DNA of 64,000 nt from Diprion similis (taxonomy: Eukaryota > Arthropoda > Insecta > Hymenoptera > Diprionidae). The notes under the pieces are model-generated. The model saw only the letters and a list, made by a program, of their open reading frames with translations, did no database searches and was not told the origin of the DNA. The translations under genes were made by a program, and so were the position numbers. The stretch covers positions 2,028,501 to 2,092,500 of the forward strand of contig NC_060107.1 of assembly GCF_021155765.1 (NCBI RefSeq). Reading direction: 5' to 3'. Positions 37,601 to 50,575 of the stretch are shown here, piece after piece. How positions within the stretch are numbered: the first letter of the stretch is position 1; each line of letters begins with the position of its first letter.

Positions 37601-40600
37601 TTCCATTGACCTAAATCTCCACACTAGTCCTTTCGTCATTCTATATTTGTTTTATATTTTTTCATAGGGATGTCCGTGGCTGCGGGTAACTTTTTTAATC
37701 GGAACACATCCTATGCTACTGGTGCACCACGATCGAATGGTACAGGACAGGTGGTTCTATTGTCCAGACATCAAAATCAGGAAGAAATGAGCGTCGACTT
37801 GATTTTGGACGGCGAGCAAATCACTTCGAGTTACGGATACGAAATAACGTCCGCTGACGTTAATGGAGACAAGTAATTTGACCATTGAATTAAGAATTAC
37901 AGAAAATTTCGTTAACAAGTTGAAATATTGTACCAAACTTGTTTGACCATTTTTTCCTACTATTTTCAGTCTTACAGATCTTATAGTGGCTGCACCATTT
38001 TATTTCAACAAAGCAGAGGGTGGGGCGGTTTACATTTACACAATGCTGTGCAAAAATATAACAAAGAATGAGAAGTGCAACGTGCCAACCAAGTTGATTG
38101 GGCGCGAGGAGTCACGGTTAGTTCAGGCATTACTACAATGCAGTGTTTAGTTTTGAATTAGAAATGCTAGAAGGTACACCACCTGTTCCATCTCACCTTC
38201 ATAGATTCGGATTTGCTCTGACGAATTTGGGGGACCTCAACAAGGATGGATACGAAGATATTGCTATTGGGGCACCGTACGAAGGCAAGGGGGCAGTTTA
38301 TATCTACCTTGGATCTAAAGATGGCTTAATCACTTCACCGTCTCAGGTTTGTCTCCAAAATTGTCGGCCCATTCTGCTGGACGTGGAAATGAGCATTGTA
38401 TTATTTCCAAATGCTTGGATCGAATATGTGATCATGATTCTAGGTGATTCATTCGAGCCAAATGCCAACCTCCCTCAGCACGTTTGGGTATTCTTTAAGC
38501 GGGGGTATCGACATGGATCAAAACGGATATCCAGATCTTTTAGTCGGCGCTTATGACGACAATGCTGTTGTCCTCCTCAGGTCTCGAAAGATCATCGACA
38601 TTACAACGTACATCCAATATCAGAATAAGGATTTGACTTACCAAGAGAAGATCGCACCAATAGATCCAAACAAGCATGGATGCCCTGCTGATCCTACCTC
38701 TAACTACACGTGGTAAGTCAAAAAGTTGTTGCCATGAAACAAGTATCAGGAAAATTAAGCCAACAATCTTAAGCGAAGTACTCATACAATCCTTTTTCAG
38801 TTTCTCATTTGAAGCCTGCTGCAAGACGGCGTCATTGGTCAGAGATGAAGACATGCAAAATCTTCGACTCAACTACTACATCGAAGCGGAAACTTATTCA
38901 GGAGTGAGAAAGTTTTCTCGAGTCTGGTTCAAAAATGACAATCTACGTCCAAATTCTATAAATCGTACCGTAACGTTAGATCCGAAAGGGTTGGTGCACT
39001 GCCAATCTGATACAGTTTATCTTAAGGTAAGACTATAGAAATAAACAATCGTGCCTTTACAATGAGCAAAAATTCAGACACTAACAGAATTATCTTTATA
39101 GGAAAACACACGTGACATTCAGTCCCCAATCAAGTTTAGGTTTAATTACACGTTGATTCAAGAAGAACCAGTTATGCCGGCCGAAGGAGGCCCATTGCCT
39201 GAAATGAAAAACTTTCCCATACTGAATCAGCAGGAAGCTGCGAGAATATTTGAAGCTACTTTCCAAAAAGAATGTGGATCGAACGATATTTGTGAAAGTA
39301 ATATTCAACTTCAAGCGGCGTTAAATCTGACAGGTGAGTTGATCAGCTTGTAGTTTATTGAGCAATCAAAACAAATAATATCTGCATCAAATACCGTTTG
39401 ACCTGTCTGTTTTGCTTTTTATTTTGATAGTGATACCAACCGCTCCAAACTTTTATGAATTATTGCTTGGCGAAAAGGAAGAAGTTGTCGTTGATGTAAA
39501 CGTGACGAACATTGGGGAATCTGCTTATGAAGCCCAGCTCTTTATCACGCATTCACCAAGCCTGAGCTATATAGCTAGTAAAAGTAACGATTCGATCCTT
39601 TGTAATGTGTACAATAACACTGTCAATTGCGCAATTGGAAATCCATTCAAAATGAACCAGTCTGTGAATATACAAGTCAGATTTGACCCTAAAGGGCTCG
39701 GGGACAGCGAGTCTCAGCTTGAATTCGTAACTTTTGTCAATTCAACGTCAAAAGAAGTCAGCGAAAAGAAGCCCATTTCTCTAAAAGCTACTGTCTCGAA
39801 GAGGGCTGAATTATCCATTCAAGGGTAAGCTGTGGCGAATAAATTTCGAAAACTGTCACGTTCTTTATAAAACTGTTGCTGTATATATTTTTATATTGCA
39901 AAAATCTTGTTGTTATGTCCTAAAAAATTTCTTCATGGATTCGTTTCAGGAATAAACAAAGGACCTATTACGGAGGACTTGTAATTGGCGAATCTGCCAT
40001 AAAACATCTGCACGAAGTTGGACCAAAAGTGTCACACGTTTATCACGTATTCAACGAAGGTCCGTGGAAAGTGAACATTATCGAAGTTCACATATCCTGG
40101 CCTTACGAAGTTGCTAACGACAAACCTCACGGCAAATGGCTTCTCTATTTGGAAGAATTGCCGACAGTACAAGGTAGTAATTTATTAACCCACCATTTTT
40201 TAAAGTGACTTTATCTTTTCTAATAATGCGCTATTTTTCTCAATCTACTGCAGCATCGGGAGGTGGTCAGTGTTCATTACCTTATGATCAAGATGTGAAT
40301 CCGTTAAAATTACAAGGAAGTCTTAGTCTCGATGATATGGACAATATCTTTCCGTCGACCACAGTTATCTCACCACTCAATGGTTACTCGAATCGCACGA
40401 GTATTATGCGGAAACGTAGAGACACTGAAAAAGTAATAAACACAAAGACGATGATTGGCGAAGATGGTCTGAGACACCAAATTGTCTCTATGGTAAAATA
40501 TTTTCATTTTCATCAAATTATCAACGACTTGAAATATTCACAGTGTAAAAGTACCGCAAACTTTAGGATGAGAAATCCTATCTGTGAGTTGTGCTAATAT

Positions 40601-41302
40601 TATCACAGATTAGGTAGAAACATTGATTATTATTATTATTATTATTACAGAATTGCAAAGCAAATACGGCAAAGTGTTTCGATATTAAGTGCATAATATA
40701 TAATTTGCAAAGGAATCAAGAGGCAGTTATCGCAGTTAAGGCCAGGTAAATTTTATAACTTTGAGTAAATACCCAAAACGATTATAAAGAGCAGAGTTTG
40801 AAAACGCGTTCAAATTAGTCAACTTTTATTACGAATTCCGCTTTGTTTTCAAGGCTCTGGAATTCAACGCTAGTCGAAGATTATCCAAGAGTGGATGAAG
40901 TTAGGATTGGATCGAATGCAAGAATAATTATTCCGAGTAACGTTGTGATAGAACAGGAAAATCTGAAGGACGACCAAGCAGTTGTAAGTTTTCTTATTCT
41001 TATCTTCTTAGATGTTTATTCAATATTTTTCCGAGTAACTCGATGTGGGAATCATACGTTCGTTTGTCTAGGCGGAAACCATAGCTTATCCAAGTTTGCT
41101 GGGTGGACAAGCCGCGGAACCAGTGCCGATATGGATAATTATTGTGGCTATAGTGGCAGGTTTGTTACTCCTTATTCTTTTGACACTCGTGCTGTGGAAA
41201 CTTGGATTCTTCAAGAGACGCAGGCCCGATCCCACACTCTCTGGTAATCTTGAGAAACATAGAGACGATAACCCAGAGAACGAAGCACTGTTCAAGCACT
41301 GA
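34628..41302 (+). CDS. mew: Integrin alpha chain, alpha-PS1 type
   Basis: Exons run from a signal-peptide exon (34628-34809; [16 protein letters not shown]) through 35340-35467, a 27-base exon 35609-35635, 36933-37039, 37166-37293, 37379-37587, 37668-37872, 37970-38116, 38205-38346, 38444-38712, 38801-39026, 39102-39333, 39431-39824, 39950-40173, 40254-40492, 40651-40745, 40854-40983 and 41072-41302. The head is a beta-propeller of FG-GAP repeats with calcium loops ([27 protein letters not shown]). A furin-type site RKRRD lies near 40410, then one membrane span ([20 protein letters not shown]) and the conserved GFFKRR tail. There is no I-domain. The N-terminal wording ([32 protein letters not shown]) points to the laminin-binding alpha-PS1/alpha3/6/7 branch rather than alpha-PS2. 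It pairs with beta-PS integrin at muscle attachments and epithelia. Confidence 0.88.
40626..40648 (+). repeat. (ATT)n microsatellite against an integrin splice acceptor
   Basis: Seven ATT units run directly into the ACAG acceptor of the exon at 40651, so the microsatellite supplies the polypyrimidine part of the splice site. Confidence 0.85.
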
Positions 41303-44300
41303 GGTACTTATGTTGAACAATCTTTATTATTGTTAAGGAGATACTGAAAAAAATGTCGAGTATTTTGTCGCAGTTTATTACCGGCTAATTATTCAGAGAT
41401 TAAATCCAGTGACGCCTTAAAAAATTGGTATTTGCGTATTATTGATTATATATGTTACGTTTTTATTGTTGGTATTTAAACAAACAAAAAAATTCGAGAA
41501 AGAAAGAGGATATTCAAAGCCTATTGTTATTATGCATATTGTGATAATGATAATCTCTTGATTCATCTATTTCTGAGCGTGGCTAAATATGTTTTTTTAA
41601 CGCAATTTATTTCTCGTTTATTTCTCTGCAAAAGTATACGTATTTATAATATATATTTTATATATTATTATTTTCACATTGGGCAACTTTTCGGTGCAAA
41701 AGTAATTACCACTTCTTTACATTTTACTTAATTTGAAAGCACGGAAAAAAAGTAGCTGAATATTTAGGATATTTTGATCGACTATTGGTAACGTGTGAAG
41801 AGAGAGCTGAAAAATAGTATTAAAGAGCACTGATGCGACCAAAGTAATGTCAATTTGATAACTGCCTAATTAATTACTTCTTTTCTTGTTTTATTAAACT
41901 AATAATGTCATAGACAATGTAATCTTCTTTATTATTTGACTGAGTCTATCTCTGTTACGAATAGACGAATTTATTTAAGTTACTCCCGGTCTTTTCGTGC
42001 AAAAAACGCTCTGTTGTCAATATCAATATTCGTATTAGATGAAATGAAATTATAAAAAATTATTACTGCGGTGCCTTAAATTAATCGCGTTATTATTCAC
42101 AACAGCTTAAAAACGGTTCGAAAGCAAACAAATGATTTATGTATAAGTATTTCTATTTCAGACAACAAAGTGTTCTTGATAACAAATTTTACTGTACAGA
42201 TCTTAGATAGTTTATTAACTACGGTAAGACTGACAAAAGATGTATTTTATATCACTACATCAGAGTACTTTAGCTTTGGTGGTAAATAAAAAGAAAATTA
42301 CCACAACAAGTCTATGAGTAAAATGTAAGGAATTAGGGAATCAGACTTACAATATTGTTTTGAAAAAATATTTCAATATATTCACTTACATTAATTACAG
42401 ACTTTTAAAAACAATACATTTGCAAAATCTAAAAATTCGAAATTACGGCGAACGCCAAATATTTCCTTGTTATATCAATCCAAAACTCTTGTACTGTGAT
42501 ATGTACGAAATTGTGGTACATATGTAGATATTCGACGAAAATTCAAATGTTATAACAAGAAAAAATCCGTTAATATGGCTATATCTGTATCTACAACGTA
42601 TAGCGCACAAGTTTTTACAGAAAAATAATTCCTACAATTTGTATTCTATAAAATTTTTTAATACGAAGCAGCTAACCCACTTTTTACTAAACTAGTATAA
42701 ATTGTACTTATAAAAGATATAAATGAGTTCATGTGTAACGAATGAACTTATCCAAGTCCAGCATTTTAATTGTGACGAAAAGTGTATGATATAGTATTGA
42801 TTCAGTCTCTAATTCTTTTGTGATCAATGAATACTGGATGAAACAATTCATGTGAACTCTGAGCTTTGTTGATGTTGCTTGGCCAGGTTCCATATTTCGC
42901 AAAATGTTTCTTTGATCACAGTTTAGCAGGAATTAGATGAACATAAATAGACATTACAACAAATCACTACCATATTATACATATCACTGCCATGAGTTAT
43001 TGTAGATTACTACTTCTTCTGGAATAGGATAAACATTCCCTGAAGCGAATGATAATTAGCAAAAAGATATAACACTAAAGAAGTATAGATAATAATGGAA
43101 AGAAACTAATCTTTTAATTAACTAACAATATACACGTACGTTTGTATATCAGTCTCTGATACCCATTTTTATGTGTATACATACATTTGTCATACTTAAC
43201 AGTTGCATTTATACATGTACAGGGTATATATCAGCACAACTTTTGCACATGAACACAAGTGTAATACATATACGTAATTCAAAAGTGTGGCAGCACGTTT
43301 ATTATTAACGGCACTAAAATAACTTAATCATATTTGTCACATCGGTCGTTTTCGACCATAATTAAAATAGATGAAAGTTCGAATCAATCGGCAACTGCGA
43401 ATATTTTTCTAGACTAACTACCTTACACACATTATATAAATTATAACAATTCATTAACTACAAAACGAGTTATTGGAATGATTGAAAAATTTTCATCTAA
43501 ATCATAATATGCACAATCTACTCTTTCGAGGTCTATTAAAATAATTTTTTATTGGAAAGTATTATGAGAATGAACGCACCGAATAGTTGAGCTAAAGCTC
43601 TGTCAATATAAAACTGAAGTAATAAAAAATGTATATATATATTTCCATTCTTTGGATTATGTTGATAGTGGCGTTTCTTGTATTTACTTATAACAAGACG
43701 ATTAGATTTTGGCAAATGCTTAATACATCCAGCTTTGACCAAGGTTTAAACGTAGTTGTTGATATATCTGGCACCTGTATTTATACATTAGAATTAGAAT
43801 TTTAATAACGTTTAATAACCGTTTTCATGGTTTCATTTTTTAACAAACATATGCTGAAGTAACAAAATAATATTATATATTGTATTGCTTGTATTTTAAA
43901 AAAAGAAAAGAAAAACAACAACATATTATAATATGTTGAGAATTTTATGAAATAATAAGCCAATAATGAGTGGTGGATGCTTATGAAACATAATTCTATA
44001 AACACTCGTCGAATTCGTTTCAATGTTTATACCACAGCAATATTCGCAATTGAATTTTTTACCTGTATCGTTAGAGCCAAAACTTTTAGTACATTCCAGT
44101 GATTTGAATTGTGTAATAATTATTTTTATACGAATCGTTCACGACGATAAAAGGAAAGAAAAACAAAGAAGAAGTTTCATAAGCATCTTTGAACTTTGAA
44201 ATTTGTCTGAAGTTTTAAGCTTTAATTAGAATTGTTTTAGCTGTTTTTTCGTATAAATTAATATTATATCAAATGATCAATAGTGTTCTTGCAATACGCG

Positions 44301-44789
44301 GTAGCTTGTTTTTTTTTTTTTTTTTCTTCTATACAGCGTGCGTGAGTGTATTTCTGCACGAACCACAATCAAATCCTAATATCCTGAAGATAATAATTTT
44401 ATAAATTTTTGTACTTAATTTTATCTGGCTACAGGTCATCAATTACCATATGGTGCTCCAATTTCATACGTTTAGGTATCTCTAAAAATATAGATATATA
44501 GATATATATATATATATATATATATAAATATATAACTAGTAATAAAAATTTATTAACAGATACATATTCACTTATACTTCTCCTAGATTCAATTTGTCAC
44601 AACTCTTGATTTATGTTACTATATTCAATATACGTACCTATATGTTGTGTTTGATTATAACTATGCTTTTATTGTTCAGAATGTTTGAAGTTAATTCACT
44701 CGCTTGAAGTGATAAAAATAATAATGATTTTCATTCAATTCCAATCTTCTGATAGCGTCGTTTTTAAATGAAATTCATGTGGTATTCGA
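41303..44789. other. 3.5-kb AT-rich gap, integrin 3' UTR and PGAP3 3' UTR
   Basis: Between the integrin stop codon and the PGAP3 stop codon. It holds T runs (44310-44325) and a (TA)n tract (44495-44530). No exon or RNA gene recognised. Confidence 0.45.
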
Positions 44790-46507
44790 TTAAATCTTCT
44801 CAGCTAATCTCTGTAAATGCTTGCAGTCTTGAATGATGAATCTGGAAACGTGATTGAATAGTCAATACAGATGTAAATTTTCATTGACAATGTTAAACAT
44901 TAGACAAATTTTCATAAACAAATATATCTTGCTTGAGACATAATTGTTATAAATATTGTACATAAATTCTACTCAAGGTAAATTACCAGACTGAAGAAAT
45001 ATTTTTCGGTAGTAAAAAATGCAGTGCACAAATATTACCGATACAAAAGTATCGCCAGTGGTACGGTAGAAGCGTGCCATAAGGAATGAGCATCGAGTGT
45101 CCAGAGAATTGGAGGAAAGTCTGCAACTTCTAGCAGTGTAACTAAAACGGTACCAATATTGAACCAGGCGATCAATGATGCGTGTTCAAGTGCTTTTCTG
45201 TTGCGATACCACCAAATCATTGACAAGAGGAATGTGAGGAGTCCTGTAAAGCGTTCAAGTTTTAGCTTTGCTGGCTGGGGTATGTCAATTAGATTCATAA
45301 TAAAAATAAGAAAAATTACCGAGGGCCAGGTTGAACTTCATATTATACCCATAATTTATTCTCCCAGACCATAAATGAGACAAATGCATATAGAGTATGG
45401 TCAAATATCCGCAAGTTACGAAAATGAGTGCTCTATAGTTTCCCAATGCTATGCTGTAATTTTTAATTTAAACAAGAAAATTTGATTATTGTCTAAAAAA
45501 CGAAACTAGGTGGTTTTACAATAGAAAATACAAATCGTGATTAAAATTATAAATTAACAGACTGATATTTCTTGATATTGAAAAATCTAGCCGACATATT
45601 AGATTTGGGGATGGGATGAGAAATTTTTCTTACCGTAATATCGTGCAGTATAAGAAAGTTAGAACCATGGCGAACGCGCAAGAATAATCCATTACTTCTG
45701 TGAAAGTTTTATCGCGCGCATGAAATACTGTAGACCAGATCCACCCATTCATGCACACCTGAAATTAATTTTCTGTATCGTTAGCATTATTAAATTTAAA
45801 CATTTTAAAAAAATTATCCAATGAGCCAACTCACAATGCTAAAGTAACTCCAGGCTAACTTCATAGGATTGGAAGGTCTTATGGTTTGTTTAAACTTTTT
45901 GTACATCGTGTAATGCACTTGGAAGTTTAGTATGGAAAAAATTACAGAAGCCGGCTCCTGCAGGCCCAGCATTCGAGCAAATGGCCACTGAAATTTAAAG
46001 CGCAACCATGATTAGTCGTGATTTTGCGTATGAAACAATACAACTGGCCTACTCTTACCTTTCCATAAAATTGAGGAATGTTCCAGCCTTGAGAAGCAAA
46101 AAAGTCGACGGTTTTCCACATGCAAATGTAACGACAGTCATCGTCACATGTCCATAATAACAGTCTTAACTCCAAAGGTGCGTTTTCCTTGAAGCCCGCG
46201 TCTGAAACAATCAAATACCGATAAGAATACGGTGGGTGATGGTTTCTTCGGTGCAATTTTATCAATGAAAGTGATGAGGAATCAAACATAATATATTGTA
46301 AAATGCTAAGTTTTGATTTGAATTTCGATCTGTGCAAGCGATTAATTCAAGCTAACCTGCGAACGATATCTTACCTGTGGTGCAGTTTTTCGTATAGCAT
46401 TTTCGAAGGCATTCTCTGTAGTAAATTGATCTGTCTCCATTAGAGCATTCAGCATTGAAAACTGTGAATCCGAGTATTATAACCAGGCCGTAGAACAAAT
46501 TTGACAT
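44790..46507 (-). CDS. PGAP3: PGAP3 (Per1 family), GPI-anchor lipid remodelling factor
   Basis: Seven exons: 46375-46507, 46059-46201, 45835-45987, about 45634-45760, about 45326-45456, about 45039-45244 and 44790-44841. The protein starts with a signal peptide (SNLFYGLVIILGFTVFNAEC) and a Cys-rich lumenal part (YYRECLRKCYTKNC, CDDDCRYICMWKTV), then about seven membrane spans. The Per1 hallmark near the end reads DFPPILWTLDAHSLWH. The last exon is only 52 bases: the frame reaching TATCG at 45039 can run on to a TAA at 45035, but splicing to 44841 gives FIIQDCKHLQRLAEKI, which fits the family's C-terminus better. PGAP3 removes an unsaturated fatty acid from GPI anchors in the Golgi. Confidence 0.92.
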
Positions 46508-46953
46508 CTCGGTTGACGGCACCGGCAAGCAATAATCGTTTATATCGTCGGTGCCGGAGATTCGGCATAAAAATTAACGAGAAAACCTCTAGTGAATATT
46601 ATATAGAATTGTAATGATAAAAGCCAATATTATATTCGCGGAATTTTCGTTTTCTTTTTCCATATATTACTAATTCGAAACGTGGAAGTTTGAACGGGAA
46701 CCATCTCCCAATTGAGGTTAGGTTAGGTTAGGTTTCTTCTGACCAATCTCAATCCGGGGATTCAAATTTGAATTTACTTACCGCGTATCCTATCTTCTAA
46801 GCAGGTTGATTTCTCGAGATTATTATCAGGGTAATGAAAAAGTAATAAATAATTTAATCAATAAATAAATACTTTAATTTTAAATAATGTTTCTTGTATG
46901 TACAGAATGTCCTATATAATATTGTAGTACAGTTTGCAGTTTTTATACGGCGA
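46508..46953. promoter_or_regulatory. PGAP3 promoter region and COQ10 3' UTR
   Basis: Short gap between two minus-strand genes. It contains a GGTTA repeat (46716-46734). Confidence 0.45.
46716..46734 (+). repeat. Short (GGTTA)n tract, insect telomere-type unit
   Basis: Three perfect GGTTA units plus a partial fourth, equal to TTAGG, the ancestral insect telomere repeat. It lies ~210 bases upstream of the PGAP3 start codon. AACCTAACC-type repeats also occur in insect promoters, so a regulatory role is as likely as a telomeric origin. Confidence 0.7.
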
Positions 46954-47851
46954 TCATCTTTCAAGTCTTACAACCTTGATGCATGGTCTACCATACCGTC
47001 TTTTGGCTTCTTCTATGAAAGCATTTTCCATCTGTCTGACAATCTCGTTGAAGAAGAAATTCGACAACTGAGAATGAAGTACTGACTTAAACTCGAAAGA
47101 GAGAGAAAAGTCTATAACACAGGTCTGCTCGTTGTTCTTCAGTCCGGGACTGAATACCCACAGCGTATTTAAGTGGTTGAAAAGTTTCCCATCACTGCAT
47201 TCAGCTTTTACCATACGTGGGTGTATCGTTGTCACTTTTGAGGTGTAACTCTCATTTATTGGTGGAAATCCAATGACTAAACTTGCCCTCAGAAATCCAT
47301 CTCTTTTAGACAGTATGTCGGACTTTTTACAGAATGGTACAAACATTTTGTAGTTACCAACGTCAGCGACAATGTCGAACATCTGCTCCATTGAGAAACT
47401 GTGGTAAAAGATAACGTTAATATTGCTTTAATTTCTTGTTTCAGAAAGCAAAAATTCTGATTCATAAACAAGCTATTTTCCATCCTTACCCAACAAGTTT
47501 TCTGCCCTCAAATTCTTTGCATCTATTTTGGTTTCCTAGGTTCATGAATGTTCTCTTCAGATTGGCCTTGACTTTGTAACTTTTTCCAATTTGCAATGTG
47601 CAACCTTCAACTAACCGTTTATACCTGGAATAAAAGAGTAGGGAATAGAAAAACGTCTCGAAATCTTTAAATTTCATTCTTTTCTAAGGTTTTCGACATA
47701 AAATAGTGACAATAAGATAATTTAATTTTTATAACCTAACTATTCCCGTGATATAACCATGCCTGCGAAATCCCTTATCGATGACAATAATCAGTTATAA
47801 TATGGGAGATTAATCTACGTGAAAAAAGTGAACAAAATCTTACCTGTACAT
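46954..47851 (-). CDS. COQ10: COQ10, mitochondrial coenzyme Q-binding START-domain protein
   Basis: Three coding exons (47844-47851, 47490-47624, 46954-47398) give 195 residues. The N-terminus (MYRYKRLVEG...KVKANLKRTF) is basic and free of acidic clusters, as in a mitochondrial presequence. The START-like domain shows FSMEQMFDIVADVGNYKMFV, PFCKKSDIL, IGFPPINESYTSKVT, DGKLFNHLNTLWVFSPG and FSLSFEFKSVLHSQLSNFFF, all matching COQ10. The protein binds coenzyme Q and is needed for its efficient use in respiration. The first coding exon has only eight bases: other frames of the upstream segment either leave the wrong splice phase or meet stops, so ATG at 47851 is the best start; a different upstream exon is possible. 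It is divergent from SdhB. Confidence 0.92.
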
Positions 47852-48563
47852 TGTGGCGTTGCACTTTTTGACAGCACAGTAAAACTCTCAACGTTACGAG
47901 CACTGTAAGTCCGACATCGCGTGCGCCAATCTGTCCATAGTCCACACCTGCTGCCAGAAACCGCAACAATCATGATGCAATTACAATGCAGAGTGCAGTG
48001 CTAATGATAGAATTACACTTTAAACATCTATGCGTCCGTTTTTTGCGACGATTTTTCATTCTGCCTGATTCCGGGTAGGTCAACGCGGACATCGATGTAT
48101 TGCGTAAGATTTGAAAATCGAGAAAATATATAGGATTAGGTATACATACTTCGTACAATTTTGTTTTTCATTGGATATCGTATTCAGAACCAGAGATTCA
48201 GAACTACAGGTGATTTCAATAGTTATCAAGGTCTTTCAGCGTCCTCTGGTTTTTTCCGCGGAAACCATTATATCTTCAGTTAACGGCGTAGTTTATCAAA
48301 ATATAAGGTAGCACATATATATTTATATATATATATAATTTGTATTTATTTTCACAATTTATTTTAAGATTAAACACATCTCAGCTGTCGTATCCGTATT
48401 AACTAACGTTTAGAAACTCACGAAGTTTGGATTGTAATTCAAATCACGCGCCGCGCTGCGCCAGCTTTTGTTTCGAGATTCTCGATTGGTGTTGAGTTCG
48501 CACTGATTACGCAACGATCAGTGTCTAGTGGTAGTTTGTGGATCGCGCCAGACGGACGTAAAA
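47852..48563. promoter_or_regulatory. Divergent promoter region, COQ10 / SdhB
   Basis: 712 bases between the two start codons. The COQ10 leader probably covers 47852 to about 48000. The part near 48440-48563 is GC-richer (GCGCCGCGCTGCGCCAGC) and likely the SdhB core promoter and leader. A TA tract lies at about 48315-48340. Confidence 0.55.
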
Positions 48564-50575
48564 ATGGCAAAGATTTTCCCGACAAATTGCCGAAATGTCA
48601 TTCGACAGGTACGTAATACGATGTGCGGTTTTGCTGATTGGAACATACAAATTTACGTGATTTGTTCTCCTACTGCAGTTTTTTAAGTTTTACCAAATTT
48701 CATCCTTTTTTCGATCCTGTCATGACATAACAGCACCCACCTACTCTACCAGACTCGTATTCCAAGTTATTCCGTGCCGCATTTATTTAGCACATTGTTA
48801 TTACCGTTTTAAAATCAAAGCCGAGTGTTTTGACTTGTGATAATTACACCGTTGCGGTCTCACCTTTTTCCTGTTTAATTTCACCCGGGATGCAGTGGAA
48901 TTTTAGGTTGGACTTCAACCAATAACAACATAATCTACGCTTTATCATCGAAAAAAAAAATTTCCAAATATAAATCCGAAAACATAGACACTTACATCAG
49001 CATGCCAACATTTGAATACCTCAATTGATGAGTCGCAATTCATTTCATATATAAAATTTTCGTTATAAATTTTGATCTATTTCACAGGTTCGTGGATTGC
49101 ATTCATCCACGGTCCAAAATGCTGAAGCCAGATTAAAAACTTTCAGCATTTACCGATGGAATCCCGACAAGCCTGACGAGAAACCGGATATGCAAGATTA
49201 CAAAGTTGACTTGAATTCGTAAGTTTCCAGTGCTGTTTTCGTGGAAATCAGATTTTTGCAATATACAATATGTTTTCGAAATTTCTCACAACCTGCATAA
49301 CATCGTACGATAATCGTCATTTTATTCACTTGCAGCTTTTGTCACACCCTGTTATCCTCGTTCCTTTGGATGCAATTACCTGTGAAGGAGATTTCCTTAA
49401 CTTGCCTATATCGATCCTATCAGCCTTAATACACAAGTAATGTTTTCTCTACTATGTTTTATTCGTTTAGTTATTAACTAAACATAATTTTTTCAGATGT
49501 GGCCCCATGATATTAGATGCTTTGATTAAAATTAAAAATGAGGTCGATCCAACTTTGACTTTCCGCCGTTCGTGTCGGGAGGGAATCTGTGGTTCCTGTG
49601 CAATGAACATCGGTGGAACGAATACTCTTGCCTGTATCAGGTATGACTTTCACAATTCTTGAAGATTTCCTGTTCCTGTACTTGACTCATAACATTTTAA
49701 TACATTTTACAGCAAGATTGACACAAACCTTAGCAAGAGAACTAAGATCTACCCATTGCCTCATATGTATGTTGTAAAAGACTTGGTACCAGACATGAAC
49801 CACTTTTACTCTCAATACCGTAGTATACAACCATGGCTCCAACGTAAAGATGCCAAAGAAAGTGGTACTCAGCAATACCTGCAAAGTGTTGACGATCGTA
49901 AAAAATTGGTGAGTACACTACTAATCTATAACGTATGTCATCTATTAATTTATTACAAAGTATATGATTCAGACAATAACCGATGTAATATTATCTCACA
50001 GGATGGTCTATACGAGTGCATTTTATGTGCGTGCTGCAGTACTTCTTGCCCATCTTATTGGTGGAATGGAGACAAATATTTAGGCCCGGCAGTTTTGATG
50101 CAGGTAACTACATCGTGATTAATTGATTTTGTGTTGGTCTCACACTTTGCATAACGATACAGGCTTACCGGTGGATCATCGACTCAAGAGATGACTTATC
50201 CAAGGAACGTCTCGAGAAACTAAGAGATCCATTCTCCGTCTACCGTTGCCATACAATTATGAATTGCAGTCGAACATGTCCTAAGGTAAGTCTCTTTGCA
50301 ATGAACATTATTGAATCTAGTTAATATTAAATCAGCGAAGATTATTGAAAGCATATAGAATTTCCATAAAATCAACTAATCATGTGTTAAAAAAATTGAA
50401 AAGGTCATGACTCTAGAAAATTGGATTATTTGTATATTGGTTTTCATGAAATGTTTGAATTCTTTTCAACTAGGGGCTGAATCCTGGTAAGGCGATTGCA
50501 GAGATAAAGAAGTTGTTGGCTGGTGTTATAGAAAAAGGTGAACCGGGCCTCAACACTACCGCTCTGCACAATTGA
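48564..50575 (+). CDS. SdhB: SdhB, succinate dehydrogenase iron-sulfur subunit
   Basis: Seven exons (48564-48608, 49088-49218, 49497-49640, 49713-49908, 50002-50103, 50163-50285, 50474-50575) encode 280 residues. A short basic mitochondrial presequence ([15 protein letters not shown]) precedes the ferredoxin domain. The [2Fe-2S] cysteines are in CREGICGSC and TLAC (residues 85, 90, 93 and 105). The C-terminal helical domain has [12 protein letters not shown] for [4Fe-4S], and [14 protein letters not shown], which completes [3Fe-4S] and the last cubane ligand. The subunit passes electrons from SdhA flavin to ubiquinone in complex II on the inner mitochondrial membrane. No key residue is missing. 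AATAAA signal at about 50652. Confidence 0.98.

Noticed and set aside
47844-47973. A 43-codon COQ10 first exon starting at ATG 47973
   Set aside because: It looks like a presequence, but its splice phase would put exon 2 into a frame that stops after a few codons. The eight-base exon from 47851 fits.
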